Source: Deltaproteobacteria bacterium (GTDB taxonomy: Bacteria; Bdellovibrionota_C; UBA2361; J135). Taken from it: a DNA stretch of 64,000 nt. Below, one piece after another: positions 9,216 through 19,185 of the stretch; positions within the stretch are counted from its first letter, which is position 1; every line of letters begins with the position of its first letter. The position numbers and the translations under genes are program-made. Under the pieces are notes generated by a model that saw nothing but the letters and a program-made list of their open reading frames with translations, was not told the DNA's origin and did no database searches. The stretch spans positions 138,501 to 202,500 of the forward strand of contig JACKAH010000001.1 of the NCBI GenBank assembly GCA_020635175.1, read 5' to 3'.

Positions 9216-9602
9216 ATGGCTAAAGTATTAATAGTAGAGGATTCTGAATCGCAAGCAGCGATAATCTCATCTATTGTCGAATCTGCTGGACATGAGGCCA
9301 TTCTGTGTCCTGACCTTAAGAGGGGAATCTCTCAGACTGTGATGTCGGTTGAGCCGGATATAGTTTTACTTGATCTAGTTTTGCTTGATGAAGATGGCAA
9401 GCCTCTCCAAGATGGTTTTCAGATGTGTCGAGAGATTAAGAGAGTTTCTAATAATCAGATCGGTGTGATCGTTGTCAGCGCAAAGGGTGATGAAGAATCA
9501 GCGCAGTGGGCAATTATGCAGGGAGCTGATGCCTTTTTGCAGAAGCCTTTCGTGGTCGAAGAGCTAATTGAAGTTATGAATGAGGTCTTACAAGTAAAAT
9601 AG
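9216..9602 (+). CDS. Single-domain response regulator
   Basis: This gene encodes 128 residues consisting only of a receiver domain. The acidic pocket is E8/D9, the phospho-acceptor is D53 in IVLLDLVLL, and the switch lysine lies in FLQKPF. There is no output domain. It sits between the TadG-like gene and cpaE, so it probably passes a phosphorylation signal to the pilus machinery, perhaps through the pseudo-receiver part of CpaE. No cognate kinase gene is adjacent; the hybrid kinase at 61141 is 50 kb away. Confidence 0.85.
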   Translation: MAKVLIVEDSESQAAIISSIVESAGHEAILCPDLKRGISQTVMSVEPDIVLLDLVLLDEDGKPLQDGFQMCREIKRVSNNQIGVIVVSAKGDEESAQWAIMQGADAFLQKPFVVEELIEVMNEVLQVK

Positions 9603-9609
9603 AATTTAT

Positions 9610-10857
9610 ATGAAGATTGGAATTGTAGATATTAGACCTGAATCAAGAGCTGCCTTAGTAGGTCGTGTGCAGCTTGCCGCAAAAGAAGCATCGATTCGTG
9701 ACTTTGCAATTGTTGAATTAGATTTAGCCCAGATTAACTCGTGGAGAGAGTATGAACTGCAGGCGGTTTATATTGGTCCAGGAACTTACTCTAAGCTTGC
9801 AGAGATAGTAGATGAGATACGAGTAATTTTTCCTAACATTCCACTAGCATTAGTTCTTGAGAATGAGATCTATGCAAACAAAGGCGTTTCTCTTAGGAAG
9901 CGTTTTAATGTAGAGGTCATGCCTCTTGGGGACCTAGCTCATATTGCTGGATTTTTGATTGATTGCGAAGAATTCGCTCATGATACCTCTGCGATAGGTT
10001 CAGGAATTGTTTTAAGTGTCGCGCAACTCAAAGGTGGCGTTGGTGCTACTACTTTAACTGCAGCGTTAGCTAGCTGCTGGGCTCATTGTGGTTTAAGTGT
10101 TGCGATTATTGATTTAGATGATGTTAATCCCCAGATTACAAATTGGGCAAAAGTTAAGTTTCATCGTCGTGAAGTTACCTCTGAGTTTTTGAGAAATGGA
10201 AATGTTCCACCTGAGCGAGTGAATGAATTATTGGCGCCAGTTGATGGTTTTGATGGCAAACTGGTCGTTGTCGGTCAGCCAGCAAGATATAACGAGGGAT
10301 TTCATTTTAAAGCTGATGTAATTGAGGGTGCTCCAAGCTCTGTAGAATTTACTTCAAGTTTAATTGATTGTTTGAGTTCCGAATTCGATTTGGTGATAAT
10401 TGATTTAGGTCGGTCTTGGGGTGTTTCGACCTTTACCTCGTTAATGATGTCTCGTGAAGTTTTGCTCGTAACTGACGATGATGGAATGTCGGTTAGGCAA
10501 ACTTTAGATAATCTTGAGAGATTGAAATCTGAATCTGGAGATTCTGGCGAGTTTGATTTTACTAAGTGGAATATCGTGCTTAACGCATATTCTGGAAGAT
10601 TAATTACACCTGAGGTATTGGCTTCGGAAGTTAATCAGATGGATCTCTTGCCGCAGGAAGCAAGTCTATTCACAATCCCTTTTTCTGAGAAGGGAAGGCA
10701 GTGGGGCGCTCCTGGTCAGACACTATTTGAATTAGGTGAGGATTATGCCAGAGAGAGCCTATTGAAACTTGCTTCAGCAATCTATCCAATCGGATACACA
10801 CAACAACAGGGAGTGTTGCAGAAAGTAGTTGGAAAGATTAAGTCAATTGTGCAATAA
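9610..10857 (+). CDS. cpaE: Tad pilus localisation ATPase CpaE/TadZ
   Basis: This gene encodes 415 residues. The N-terminal ~130 residues are an atypical receiver-like domain. The rest is a MinD/ParA-type ATPase with the deviant Walker motif KGGVGATT (141-148). The signature lysine K141 is kept and the second lysine is replaced by alanine, as is common in CpaE. Family members place the Tad machine at the cell pole. It is the last gene of the Tad run. No secretin (CpaC) or prepilin peptidase (CpaA) gene occurs in this window. Confidence 0.88.
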   Translation: MKIGIVDIRPESRAALVGRVQLAAKEASIRDFAIVELDLAQINSWREYELQAVYIGPGTYSKLAEIVDEIRVIFPNIPLALVLENEIYANKGVSLRKRFNVEVMPLGDLAHIAGFLIDCEEFAHDTSAIGSGIVLSVAQLKGGVGATTLTAALASCWAHCGLSVAIIDLDDVNPQITNWAKVKFHRREVTSEFLRNGNVPPERVNELLAPVDGFDGKLVVVGQPARYNEGFHFKADVIEGAPSSVEFTSSLIDCLSSEFDLVIIDLGRSWGVSTFTSLMMSREVLLVTDDDGMSVRQTLDNLERLKSESGDSGEFDFTKWNIVLNAYSGRLITPEVLASEVNQMDLLPQEASLFTIPFSEKGRQWGAPGQTLFELGEDYARESLLKLASAIYPIGYTQQQGVLQKVVGKIKSIVQ

Positions 10858-10908
10858 ATCCTTTTAAATTAGATTAGCACAGATTATCTCAATCTATAGT
10901 TAGAAGTT

Positions 10909-13185
10909 ATGCCTGTTATTGAAACAAGTTTAGAGAAAGAATCTCGAGATCGTTATCTTACCTACGCTTTGAGTGTTGTCTCAAGCCGCGCACTCCCTGA
11001 CGTGCGTGATGGTTTAAAGCCAGTTCAGCGAAGAATTTTATACGATATGTTTAAATTCTTAAAGCTAACCCCTGCGGGAAGCTATAGAAAGTCCGCAGCT
11101 GTAGTTGGTGGTGTGCTAGCACGATTTCACCCTCACGGAGACGTCGCTTGTTATGAGGCGATGGTGCGAATGGCTCAAGATTTCTCGATGCGTTATACGC
11201 TTGTCGATGGGCAAGGAAACTTTGGTTCGATTGATGGTGATAGCGCTGCAGCTTATCGATATACAGAAGCTAAGCTAACCCCACTTGCTATAGAGGTTAT
11301 TGGAGAAATTGATCAGGAAACTGTTCCATTTCGAGACAACTTTGATGGCACACAGGTTGAACCTACTGTTTTACCTAGTAAGGTTCCTAACCTACTTGTA
11401 AATGGAGCTATGGGAATTGCGGTTGGTATGGCAACGAGCATTCCTCCTCATAACTTACGTGACGTTACAAAAGCGTTGATTGATCTATTGGAAGATCCAG
11501 AGCAATCAGAAGCTAAGCTTGCCGCAACTGTTAAAGCTCCTGATTTCCCAACTGGCTGCGCTGTGCTCAATACCACAAATGAGCTTAAAGAGATTTATAA
11601 GACCGGACGAGGCTCAATTAGAATGAGGGGCGAATGGAAACTCGAAGAGGGTTCCAGAGGTAAGCGCTTCATAATTGTTACAAATGTACCTTACTCATTA
11701 GACAAATCTCAGTTAATCGAAAAGATTGCTAGCCACATCATCTCTCGTAAACTTCCACAGTTAGTTGATGTTAGAGATGAGTCTACGGATGAAGTGAGAA
11801 TAGTGCTTGAACTTGCTACTGATGCTGATCCTGAAGTAGCGATGGCTTATCTTTACAAAAATACACCACTTGAAAGTAATTTTTCTGTCAACATGACAGC
11901 ACTTGTCCCGCAAAAAGGGATAGTGACATGTAAGCCAGAGCTGCTTTCTCTCAAAGCGATGTTGCAGCACTTTTTAGATTTTAGGTATGAAGTTGTTACT
12001 GCTCGATTAGAATTTGAAAAACGAAAATTGCTTGAGCGGATTCATATCCTTGAGGGATTTGTTACTATTTTTGATGATTTAGATAATGTAATTAAGATCG
12101 TCAGAAAAAGTGCTGGACGTCAGGATGCTGCGCAACAACTACAGAAGAAGTATAAGCTTACAGAGATACAATCGTATGCGATCGTTGATATGCGCATTTA
12201 TCAGCTTTCTCGCACTTCAATTGAAGATATCCGCGCTGAACTAAAGGCAAAACTTGCAAGAGTTAAAGAAATTGATGCTATTTTAAAGAGCAAAAAGAAA
12301 CTTTCTGATTTGATCAAGAGCGACCTTGAGGAGATCTCTGAGAAATTTGGAGACAAACGTCGCAGTAAGATTGTTAAGGATGTAGAAGAAGTAGAATTTG
12401 ATGAAAGTGACTACATCGTTAAAGAAGAGGTGTATGCGATTGTTACCTCTGATGGCTGGTTAAAACGGATTCGCCAGAGTAACGACCCTGCAGGAACACG
12501 AATTCGAGAAGGAGATAGAATCTCCAAAGTCCACACTTTAAGTACTCTTGATTGGGTTGCTTTCTTTACGAATCTCGGCAATCTCTACACGCTAAAAGTT
12601 GCTGATTTTCCAGCCTCAAGTGGCTACGGGTCGCCTGTCCAAAAGATATTGAAGTTTAAAGATGGTGAAAAGATCGTCGAAAGTTTCAGCGTATGGGCTG
12701 CTGAGAGCGAAGATGCACAAAAAGAGCTTTTTGAAGATGATACATCTGTTCTAGTTGATGGAGATAGCGTTGTTTTAGTGACTGAAAAGGGCATGGGCTA
12801 CGCATTGACAGTTAATGGCCTTGATTCGATTAAGCGAAATGGAAAGCGTGTGATGAAGATTCGCACGGGAGACAATATGGCAGGAGCTTCCTTGTTGGGA
12901 CCTCAAATGGCCTTTTTTACTAAGAAAGGAAGTGCTCTTTGTCTTAAGGAAAAAGAGATTCCTGTCAGAGAAAACCCAGCTGTTGGTGTTATTTTAATGA
13001 GCGTGCGCGATGGTGATAGCATTGTTTCGTGCATCTCAGGTGATAAGCAGAAGCGCTTACATGTCGAGATGAAGGGAGCCAATCCTAAAGAGATTAAATT
13101 TTCAGATGTTCTATCTGGAAAGAGAGCTCTAAAAGGTCGCAAGGTTGTGGCAAAAGGTGAGATAAACTCGGTTGAGATACTTTAA
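10909..13185 (+). CDS. parC: DNA topoisomerase IV subunit A
   Basis: This gene encodes 758 residues. The N-terminal breakage-reunion domain has the active-site tyrosine Y118 in YRYTEAKL and the HPHGD region. The C-terminal half has beta-pinwheel repeats but no GyrA box (QRRGGRG type), and the length fits ParC rather than GyrA. Together with ParE it decatenates replicated chromosomes. The quinolone-contact serine of E. coli ParC (S80) is V79 here, while the neighbouring acidic residue is kept as E83. parE follows 11 nt later, and parC begins 51 nt after cpaE. Confidence 0.92.
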   Translation: MPVIETSLEKESRDRYLTYALSVVSSRALPDVRDGLKPVQRRILYDMFKFLKLTPAGSYRKSAAVVGGVLARFHPHGDVACYEAMVRMAQDFSMRYTLVDGQGNFGSIDGDSAAAYRYTEAKLTPLAIEVIGEIDQETVPFRDNFDGTQVEPTVLPSKVPNLLVNGAMGIAVGMATSIPPHNLRDVTKALIDLLEDPEQSEAKLAATVKAPDFPTGCAVLNTTNELKEIYKTGRGSIRMRGEWKLEEGSRGKRFIIVTNVPYSLDKSQLIEKIASHIISRKLPQLVDVRDESTDEVRIVLELATDADPEVAMAYLYKNTPLESNFSVNMTALVPQKGIVTCKPELLSLKAMLQHFLDFRYEVVTARLEFEKRKLLERIHILEGFVTIFDDLDNVIKIVRKSAGRQDAAQQLQKKYKLTEIQSYAIVDMRIYQLSRTSIEDIRAELKAKLARVKEIDAILKSKKKLSDLIKSDLEEISEKFGDKRRSKIVKDVEEVEFDESDYIVKEEVYAIVTSDGWLKRIRQSNDPAGTRIREGDRISKVHTLSTLDWVAFFTNLGNLYTLKVADFPASSGYGSPVQKILKFKDGEKIVESFSVWAAESEDAQKELFEDDTSVLVDGDSVVLVTEKGMGYALTVNGLDSIKRNGKRVMKIRTGDNMAGASLLGPQMAFFTKKGSALCLKEKEIPVRENPAVGVILMSVRDGDSIVSCISGDKQKRLHVEMKGANPKEIKFSDVLSGKRALKGRKVVAKGEINSVEIL

Positions 13186-13196
13186 GGACAGTAGGT

Positions 13197-15122
13197 ATGG
13201 CTAAGGGATATAAAGCAAAAGATATTGAAGTTCTCGAAGGCTTAGAGCCGGTCAGAAAAAGACCTGGTATGTATATCGGTGGCACTGATGGTTTAGCAGG
13301 TTTACATCACCTTGTTGCAGAGATCTTAGATAACTCGATCGACGAAGCTATGAATGGTCATGCTTCTAAGATTACAGTGACATTAGATAAAGATTCTGAG
13401 GGTGTTACGGTTGAAGATAACGGACGTGGAATACCGGTAGATAAGCATCCTAAATATAAAAAGACAGCGCTTGAGTTGATCCTTACAACACTACATGCTG
13501 GTGGTAAATTTTCTGATCATAACTATATCTCTGCTGGTGGTTTGCACGGAGTTGGTGCCTCAGTTGTTAATGCTTTATCCGTAAAACTCGTTGCTACAAT
13601 CTGGAGAGATGGCTACGAATGGACCCAAGAGTATAGTCAAGGCAAGCCAAAAACTAAGATTAAGAAAGGAAGCAAAACAAAGGCTCACGGCACACAGATC
13701 TATTTTAAGGCCGACCCTGAGATCTTTAAGAAAACCACTTTCTCTGCGGAACGATTAGAGAAGATGCTTGAAGAGAAAGCGTTTCTTAATAAAGGCCTTG
13801 AGTTAATCTTCGTCGATCAAAAGACAAAGGCTAAAAAGGTTTTTAAATATAATGAAGGTCTGGTTGCTTTCTTAAAAAATGAACTTACACGAAGTTCTCA
13901 AACAGCTTTGCATAATGAATTGTTCTCGCTCGAAGAAGAGAAGGGGATCAAAGTCGAGCTTGCATTTTGCTGGACTGAATCGACTACGTCTCAAATTCGT
14001 TCTTATGTTAACGGTATTCGTACAGCAAACGGTGGTACGCACGAAGATGGTTTTAAGTCAGGATTATCAAAAGCGGTTAGAAACTATATTGCTGTCCACG
14101 ATTTAGCTCCAAAAGGAGTTAAGTTTACAGGAGACGATATTAGGGAAGGGTTGCTTGCTGTAGTTTCAGTAAATATCCCAGGGCGTGAGGTTGAGCTGCA
14201 GTTTCAAGGCCAAACTAAAGATAAACTGAATAACCCTGAAGCTCAGGGGCCAACCGATGCTGTTGCGAGAACTTTTGAAAACAAACTTAATGCAAATCCT
14301 ACCCTTGCTACAGCTATAGTTGAGAGAATTTTGTTGGCTGCTAAAGCACGTGCTGCTTCACGAAAAGCATCGCAAAGTGTTAGTCGTAAAGTTGGTATTA
14401 GTCATAGGTTAAATTTGCCTGGAAAGTTGGCGGATTGCTCAAGTACACAACCGGATAAATCAGAGATATTTATCGTAGAGGGAGATTCTGCAGGTGGTAG
14501 TGCTAAGCAGGGACGCGATCGTAAGACACAGGCTATCTTGCCACTAAGAGGAAAGATCTTAAACTCGATTGCTGCTCCAACTTCTAAGATTAAAGAAAAT
14601 AGAGAGTTGATGGATCTAGTTTCCGCCTTGGGATGTGGTTATGGAGACGATATTAATCTTAAAAAACTCCGTTACGGAAAAGTGATCATCCTGACAGATG
14701 CGGATGCGGATGGAATGCATATCGCATCATTAATGCTCGCATTCTTTTATACTTTTATGCGTCCACTACTTGAGCATGGGCATCTCTATATCGGCCTTTG
14801 TCCGCTCTACCGCATGAAATATGGTACCGGAAAGAGCGAAGAGATAGTTTGGGTGTTCTCCGATGAGGAAAAAGAAAAAGAGCTAAAAGCTCGCAATCGT
14901 AAGGGAAAACCACATATTACACGATTTAAGGGGCTAGGAGAGATGAACCCAAAGACACTATGGGATACTGCTATGTGTCCTAAGTCTAGAACATTATTGC
15001 AGATAATGCCCGAAGATGTAGCTTCTGCCACAAGTGTACTTGACGATTTACTCGGAAGGGACTCTTCTGCTAGATATCGTCTGATTCAGGAAAACGCACA
15101 TCGGCTTGAAGTTGATGTATAA
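13197..15122 (+). CDS. parE: DNA topoisomerase IV subunit B
   Basis: This gene encodes 641 residues. A GHKL ATPase domain has the EILDNSIDEA and DNGRGIP motifs and the GLHGVG loop. The transducer domain follows, then a TOPRIM domain with EGDSAGGSA and DADADGMH for metal binding. The length matches ParE without the insert found in proteobacterial GyrB. It forms a two-gene unit with parC. Confidence 0.92.
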   Translation: MAKGYKAKDIEVLEGLEPVRKRPGMYIGGTDGLAGLHHLVAEILDNSIDEAMNGHASKITVTLDKDSEGVTVEDNGRGIPVDKHPKYKKTALELILTTLHAGGKFSDHNYISAGGLHGVGASVVNALSVKLVATIWRDGYEWTQEYSQGKPKTKIKKGSKTKAHGTQIYFKADPEIFKKTTFSAERLEKMLEEKAFLNKGLELIFVDQKTKAKKVFKYNEGLVAFLKNELTRSSQTALHNELFSLEEEKGIKVELAFCWTESTTSQIRSYVNGIRTANGGTHEDGFKSGLSKAVRNYIAVHDLAPKGVKFTGDDIREGLLAVVSVNIPGREVELQFQGQTKDKLNNPEAQGPTDAVARTFENKLNANPTLATAIVERILLAAKARAASRKASQSVSRKVGISHRLNLPGKLADCSSTQPDKSEIFIVEGDSAGGSAKQGRDRKTQAILPLRGKILNSIAAPTSKIKENRELMDLVSALGCGYGDDINLKKLRYGKVIILTDADADGMHIASLMLAFFYTFMRPLLEHGHLYIGLCPLYRMKYGTGKSEEIVWVFSDEEKEKELKARNRKGKPHITRFKGLGEMNPKTLWDTAMCPKSRTLLQIMPEDVASATSVLDDLLGRDSSARYRLIQENAHRLEVDV

Positions 15123-15167
15123 CAACGCGATAGAAATTAGTGCGTTATAGAAAAAGGATTGTAGTTA

Positions 15168-15995
15168 GTGACAGATCTTTATGATGGAGCAAAACAGGTC
15201 TTAGAGCGAATGGATGCTCCAATTCCATCCTGGTTAGTAAAAGGGGAAACTCCCTCGTTTGTGACTGTGGACAACAAAGGTACAGGACATCCGATGATCC
15301 TGTTGCATGGTTTGTTTGGTGCACTCTCAAATTGGGATGACGTTGCTCCTTTAATGGCAGAGTACACAAAGCCTTTAGCTTTTCAATTTCCATTGCTGAC
15401 CTCGCCTCGCAATGACGTAAAAGTAAAAGCGCTTGCAGCATATACATGGTACTATCTCAAGACTAAGAAGTTTGACCCAGCTATCCTGTGCGGAAACTCA
15501 ATGGGTGGGCATGTCGCTATGCGTCTTTATCTGGCAGATCCATCAGCCGTAAAGTGTATGATACTTTCCGGAACCTCTGGTCTTTATGAACATACAGTAG
15601 ATACCTTGCCGATTAGACCCGATCATAAGTTTATCAGGGAACATATGAGTCGTGTCTTTTACAATCAGAAGTTTGTGACAGAAGAAGCAATTGAAGATAT
15701 CTATTCTATCATTAAGCACAAGAAAAATGTGCTTAACATTATAAATGCTGCTCGTAGTGCCAAAAAGGATTATCTACTTTCTCTTCTTAAAGAGATTAAG
15801 TGCCCCGTACTACTTTTGTGGGGAGAAGATGATCTCGTCACCACTATGGATGTAGCAGAGACTTTCCATAAAAACATTCCTAACGCAAAGCTGGTTACGA
15901 TTAAAAATTGCGGACATGCTCCGATGATCGAGTATCCTGAGTGGTTCTCTGAGCAGGTCAAAATATTTTTGCAAGAAAACTCACTAGTCGATTAA
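15168..15995 (+). CDS. Alpha/beta-fold hydrolase
   Basis: This gene encodes 275 residues from a GTG. The fold markers are all visible: an HG oxyanion motif in MILLHGLFG, the nucleophile elbow GNSMGG with S111, an acid in LLWGEDD and the late histidine in NCGHAPMIE. The substrate cannot be told from sequence; esterase, C-C hydrolase or dehalogenase-like activity is possible. There is no signal peptide, so it should act in the cytoplasm. It stands between parE and a CDGSH protein without clear functional linkage. Confidence 0.85.
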   Translation: MTDLYDGAKQVLERMDAPIPSWLVKGETPSFVTVDNKGTGHPMILLHGLFGALSNWDDVAPLMAEYTKPLAFQFPLLTSPRNDVKVKALAAYTWYYLKTKKFDPAILCGNSMGGHVAMRLYLADPSAVKCMILSGTSGLYEHTVDTLPIRPDHKFIREHMSRVFYNQKFVTEEAIEDIYSIIKHKKNVLNIINAARSAKKDYLLSLLKEIKCPVLLLWGEDDLVTTMDVAETFHKNIPNAKLVTIKNCGHAPMIEYPEWFSEQVKIFLQENSLVD

Positions 15996-16013
15996 TCTAA
16001 CACGGAGGCTAAA

Positions 16014-16253
16014 ATGTCAGATCAGCCTGAAATAGCCCAAAAAAGTCCATGTGTGCTTGAGATGGAACCAGGAACCTATTATTGGTGCACCTGTGGTCGC
16101 TCACAAAATCAGCCCTTCTGTGATGGTTCTCATAAGGGAACTTCTTTCTCTCCGAAAGAGGTCGAGATAACCGAAGCAAAAAAGTATGCTTGGTGTGCTT
16201 GTAAGCGTTCAGCTAAAGGTGAGTTCTGTGATGGCGCTCACAAAAGACTTTAG
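16014..16253 (+). CDS. Double CDGSH iron-sulfur protein
   Basis: This gene encodes 79 residues with two CDGSH-type motifs: CTCGRSQNQPFCDGSH and CACKRSAKGEFCDGAH. Each binds a 2Fe-2S cluster through three cysteines and one histidine. Small proteins of this type act in electron transfer or cluster handling. A strong ribosome site (GGAGG) precedes the ATG. The last 4 nt overlap the end of the convergent thioredoxin-like gene. Confidence 0.9.
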   Translation: MSDQPEIAQKSPCVLEMEPGTYYWCTCGRSQNQPFCDGSHKGTSFSPKEVEITEAKKYAWCACKRSAKGEFCDGAHKRL

Positions 16254-16801
16254 CGCCACTTAATTGAACACCCAAGTGGGTGCACATAATTTGGAGCTGG
16301 ATCTTCTCCTTTGAGCAGCTGCTCTATTGCATCCTGTAGATACATTTTTTGCACCTGAGATGGATACTTAGGATTGTCGCAGATCGCACCGTGATAAACT
16401 AATCTCTTTTCATGATCAAATAGATAAGCTTCGGGAGTGCATGCAGCGTCAAATTGTTTTGCAACTTCTTGCTTTTGATCAAAGAGATATTGAAAGGGGA
16501 TATTCATCTCCTCAACTTTAACCTGCATATTCTCAAAGCTATCTTCAGGATATGCGACAGGATCGTTTGAATTAATTGCTATAAATTTGATTCCACGTTT
16601 TTGAAATTCTTTAGCTAGTCTGATTACTGTTTCGTCGGTGCCTTTTACATATGGGCAGTGATTACACGAAAACATAACTAATAAACCATGCTCAAGCTCG
16701 CATTGCTCTGAGTTAAAGTTTTCCTCGTTTGTGTCTTGTAATGTAAAGCTCGGTAGCTTTGAGCCTATCGGTAGTATCTTGCTCTGTTCTTCTCTCTGCA
16801 T
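16250..16801 (-). CDS. Thioredoxin-like redoxin
   Basis: This gene encodes 183 residues of the AhpC/TSA-redoxin superfamily. It has a CxxC-type site CNHC in MFSCNHCPYVKG and the INSND motif typical of the cytoplasmic thioredoxin-family proteins often annotated next to peroxiredoxins. There is no signal peptide. It probably reduces disulfides or peroxides, but the partner is unknown. It converges on the CDGSH gene with a 4-nt overlap. Confidence 0.85.
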   Translation of the reverse strand: MQREEQSKILPIGSKLPSFTLQDTNEENFNSEQCELEHGLLVMFSCNHCPYVKGTDETVIRLAKEFQKRGIKFIAINSNDPVAYPEDSFENMQVKVEEMNIPFQYLFDQKQEVAKQFDAACTPEAYLFDHEKRLVYHGAICDNPKYPSQVQKMYLQDAIEQLLKGEDPAPNYVHPLGCSIKWR

Positions 16802-16816
16802 TTTGCATCCTTGTAG

Positions 16817-16939
16817 TTGTCATTCAGAGGAGCGCAGCGACGTAGGAATCTCTTCGAATGTGATGAGTGGTTCATAAGAGAAGAGATTGCCACGTCGTAA
16901 TCCTCGGCATAGCCTACGGAGTACGACTCGCAATGACAA
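16817..16939. repeat. Dispersed imperfect palindromic repeat (TTGTCATT...AATGACAA)
   Basis: About 123 nt begin TTGTCATT and end AATGACAA. The internal segments AATCTCTTC and GAAGAGATT face each other, so the whole can fold as one long imperfect hairpin. Sequences of this style (GTCATTGCGAG, GCGAAGCGACGTGGCAATC) are common interspersed palindromes in many bacterial genomes. Only one full copy is seen in this window. Confidence 0.75.
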
Positions 16940-16949
16940 CAACTCTGAG

Positions 16950-16988
16950 AAAAAAAAGAAGTTAAGTGGGCTCTATGACCCACTTAAC
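16950..16988 (-). terminator. Strong intrinsic terminator, minus strand
   Basis: GTTAAGTGGG (16961-16970) and CCCACTTAAC (16979-16988) form a perfect 10-bp stem with an 8-nt loop. Read on the minus strand it is followed by TTC and a run of eight T. No minus-strand protein gene lies to its right, so the RNA it ends is not explained by an annotated gene. Confidence 0.75.
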
Positions 16989-17145
16989 GAGGAGTTAGGC
17001 AACAGAAGCAAGGAGACTAATGTAAAGCATAAGCTTTACGTATCCTTATTAGTTGAGTATTGCGAAAAGCATGCCAAACTCTATCTTAGTGCATTTTTTA
17101 GTTGTTCCTGGTAAATCTGGTGACATTATGTATTATGCTAGAATA
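16955..17145 (-). ncRNA. Candidate small RNA upstream of transketolase
   Basis: This is an inference. A minus-strand transcript begun near the divergent promoter region at ~17140 would carry a stem of GTAAAGC / GCTTTAC with an ATAA loop (17022-17039), extended by ACTAAT / ATTAGT outside it. It would stop at the strong terminator 16950-16988. No open frame of interest lies in it. The 5' end is a guess. Confidence 0.35.
17136..17144 (+). promoter_or_regulatory. Extended -10 promoter of transketolase gene
   Basis: TGC followed by TAGAAT at 17139-17144 fits an extended -10 element (TGnTATAAT type), about 27 nt before the ATG at 17172. A convincing -35 box is not present, as is usual for extended -10 promoters. 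Confidence 0.45.
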
Positions 17146-17171
17146 AATACGTATTATGTTAATAATTTCAA

Positions 17172-19172
17172 ATGGTTTCAGAGATGACGATCGATAACGA
17201 AAAGCTAAAACTCCTCGCAAATACTATCAGAGGACTCGCTATGGACGCTGTAGAGCGAGCAAATAGCGGCCATCCAGGCATGCCTATGGGCACAGCGGAT
17301 ATGGCTTCTGTTTTGTGGGCACACCATCTCAGATTCAACCCAAAGGACCCAGGCTGGATGGGTAGAGATAGATTTGTGCTATCTGCAGGCCATGGCTCAA
17401 TGCTCTTGTACTCTCTGCTACATTTATTTGGATATGGCTTATCTAAGTCTGAACTTGAAAATTTTCGTCAATGGCAAAGTCTCACCCCTGGTCATCCTGA
17501 GTATGGTCTAACTTCTGGTGTTGAGACTACAACTGGACCATTAGGTCAGGGATTTGCAAATGGGGTCGGTATGGCAATAGGTGCTAAGGCGATGCAAGCT
17601 CGTTATGACCAGAAGCTGTTTGATTACAATATTTATGGAATCGTTAGTGATGGGGATTTGATGGAGGGTGTTGCCAATGAAGCAGCGTCTCTAGCAGGAC
17701 ACCTCGGTCTCGGTAATCTGATCTACTTATATGATGATAATAAAATATCAATCGGTGGTCATACCGATGTTTGCTATACGGAGGACGTTTCTAAGAAATA
17801 CGAGGCTTTGGGATGGCATGTGCAGTCAATTGATGGACATGACTATGAAGCCGTAAATGCAGCCTTAATCGCCGCAAAATCTGAAAAAGCAAAGCCGAGC
17901 ATCATCATTGCTCGAACAACTATAGCGAAGGGTAGTCCAAATAAAGCAAACACAGCTGATTCTCATGGTGCTCCTTTAGGTGCAGAAGAGGTGCGCTTAT
18001 CAAAGCAAGAGCTTGGATGTCCAACCGATCAAAGTTTTTATGTCCCAGAAGAAGTTGGTGTTTACTGCTGTCAGTTAATGGAGCAACGCGTTTCTGATTA
18101 TGATCAATGGAAGAGTAGCTTTGCTAAGTGGTCTTCCTCAAATGCTGAATTAGTTGAATCTTTCAAGCAACAGTGCTCTGCAGAGATCTCCGCTTCATTG
18201 AAAAAGGAGCTTATCGCATTTGCAGAGGGTGTGACTGCTGACACAGCTACAAGAGCATTGTCTGGCCAGGCACTTCAAATTCTCGCAGCCAATATGCCTG
18301 GTTTAATTGGAGGGTCCGCCGATCTTGAGCCCTCAAATAAAACTTTAATTAAAGGTTCTCCTGATGTAACGCGAGAAGACTTCTCTGGTAAGAATCTGCG
18401 CTTTGGTGTGCGTGAGCATGCAATGGGAGCAATCAGCAATGGACTGGCTTATTCAAAGAATTGGATCCCATACACTGCAACGTTTCTAGTGTTTAGTGAT
18501 TACATGCGTCCAGCGATGAGACTTGCAGCGCTTTCTCATCTTCAAACCTTTTTTATCTTTACTCATGATAGTTTTTGGGTTGGAGAAGATGGACCAACTC
18601 ATCAACCAATCGAGCACTGTATGAGCATTAGGTTGATGCCAAATATGTATCTATACAGACCTGCTGACGCATTAGAGGTCGCGCTTTGCTATTATGCAGG
18701 CATGACGCGCAAAAACGCTCCAAGTACATTTCTGTTTACTCGTCAGAATGTACCAGTTTTAAAAAGAGACTCTAACTGCACCCCAGATGATATTTTAAAG
18801 GGTGGCTATGTTGTCTCAGGCTCAGATTGTTCTGACTTGGTACTTGTCGCTACCGGTTCTGAGGTCGGCATTATGCAGGATGTCTCTGAGGCTCTTAGTA
18901 AAAAAGGAATTTCTGCACGGGTAGTCTCAATTCCTTGTTGGGAGCTCTTTTTTGAGCAGGATCAGGAGTATCAAAATAGTGTTATTCCTGCAGAAGCTAG
19001 GAAGGTTTCTCTTGAAGCTGGAGTTACTGCCGGTTGGGAGAGGGTCGTCGGAGAGAAGGGCCTTGCGCTTGGTTTAGACCACTATGGTGCTTCTGCGCCT
19101 GGAGAGGTTTTAGCTGAAAAATTTGGATTTACAGCTGAGGCCGTACTAGCGAAGATGGAGCATTGGCTCTAA
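17172..19172 (+). CDS. tkt: Transketolase
   Basis: This gene encodes 666 residues, the usual length. The thiamine diphosphate motif runs from GDGDLMEG to the DDNKIS segment, and the transketolase loop [16 protein letters not shown] is intact. It moves two-carbon units between sugar phosphates in the non-oxidative pentose phosphate pathway. A second possible start is the ATG five codons later. rpiA at 28168 and pgi at 57496 act in connected steps but are not in the same operon. Confidence 0.96.
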   Translation: MVSEMTIDNEKLKLLANTIRGLAMDAVERANSGHPGMPMGTADMASVLWAHHLRFNPKDPGWMGRDRFVLSAGHGSMLLYSLLHLFGYGLSKSELENFRQWQSLTPGHPEYGLTSGVETTTGPLGQGFANGVGMAIGAKAMQARYDQKLFDYNIYGIVSDGDLMEGVANEAASLAGHLGLGNLIYLYDDNKISIGGHTDVCYTEDVSKKYEALGWHVQSIDGHDYEAVNAALIAAKSEKAKPSIIIARTTIAKGSPNKANTADSHGAPLGAEEVRLSKQELGCPTDQSFYVPEEVGVYCCQLMEQRVSDYDQWKSSFAKWSSSNAELVESFKQQCSAEISASLKKELIAFAEGVTADTATRALSGQALQILAANMPGLIGGSADLEPSNKTLIKGSPDVTREDFSGKNLRFGVREHAMGAISNGLAYSKNWIPYTATFLVFSDYMRPAMRLAALSHLQTFFIFTHDSFWVGEDGPTHQPIEHCMSIRLMPNMYLYRPADALEVALCYYAGMTRKNAPSTFLFTRQNVPVLKRDSNCTPDDILKGGYVVSGSDCSDLVLVATGSEVGIMQDVSEALSKKGISARVVSIPCWELFFEQDQEYQNSVIPAEARKVSLEAGVTAGWERVVGEKGLALGLDHYGASAPGEVLAEKFGFTAEAVLAKMEHWL

Positions 19173-19185
19173 TTACTTCTAAGAT

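Larger units (their letters stand above)
16802..17171. other. 370-nt intergenic region with repeat, terminator and promoter
   Basis: No protein gene is seen here. It holds a dispersed palindromic repeat (16817-16939), a strong minus-strand terminator (16950-16988), a second hairpin (17022-17039) and an extended -10 promoter for transketolase. The hairpins upstream of the minus-strand terminator suggest a small RNA. Confidence 0.7.

Noticed and set aside
10909..15122. DNA gyrase gyrA/gyrB
   Set aside because: Subunit A lacks the GyrA box and its length and HPHGD-ACYEAM context match ParC.
15396..15420. Fragment of the GTCATTGCGAG repeat inserted in the hydrolase gene
   Set aside because: CTCGCCTCGCAATGACG resembles the repeat, but the reading frame and family pattern continue without interruption.
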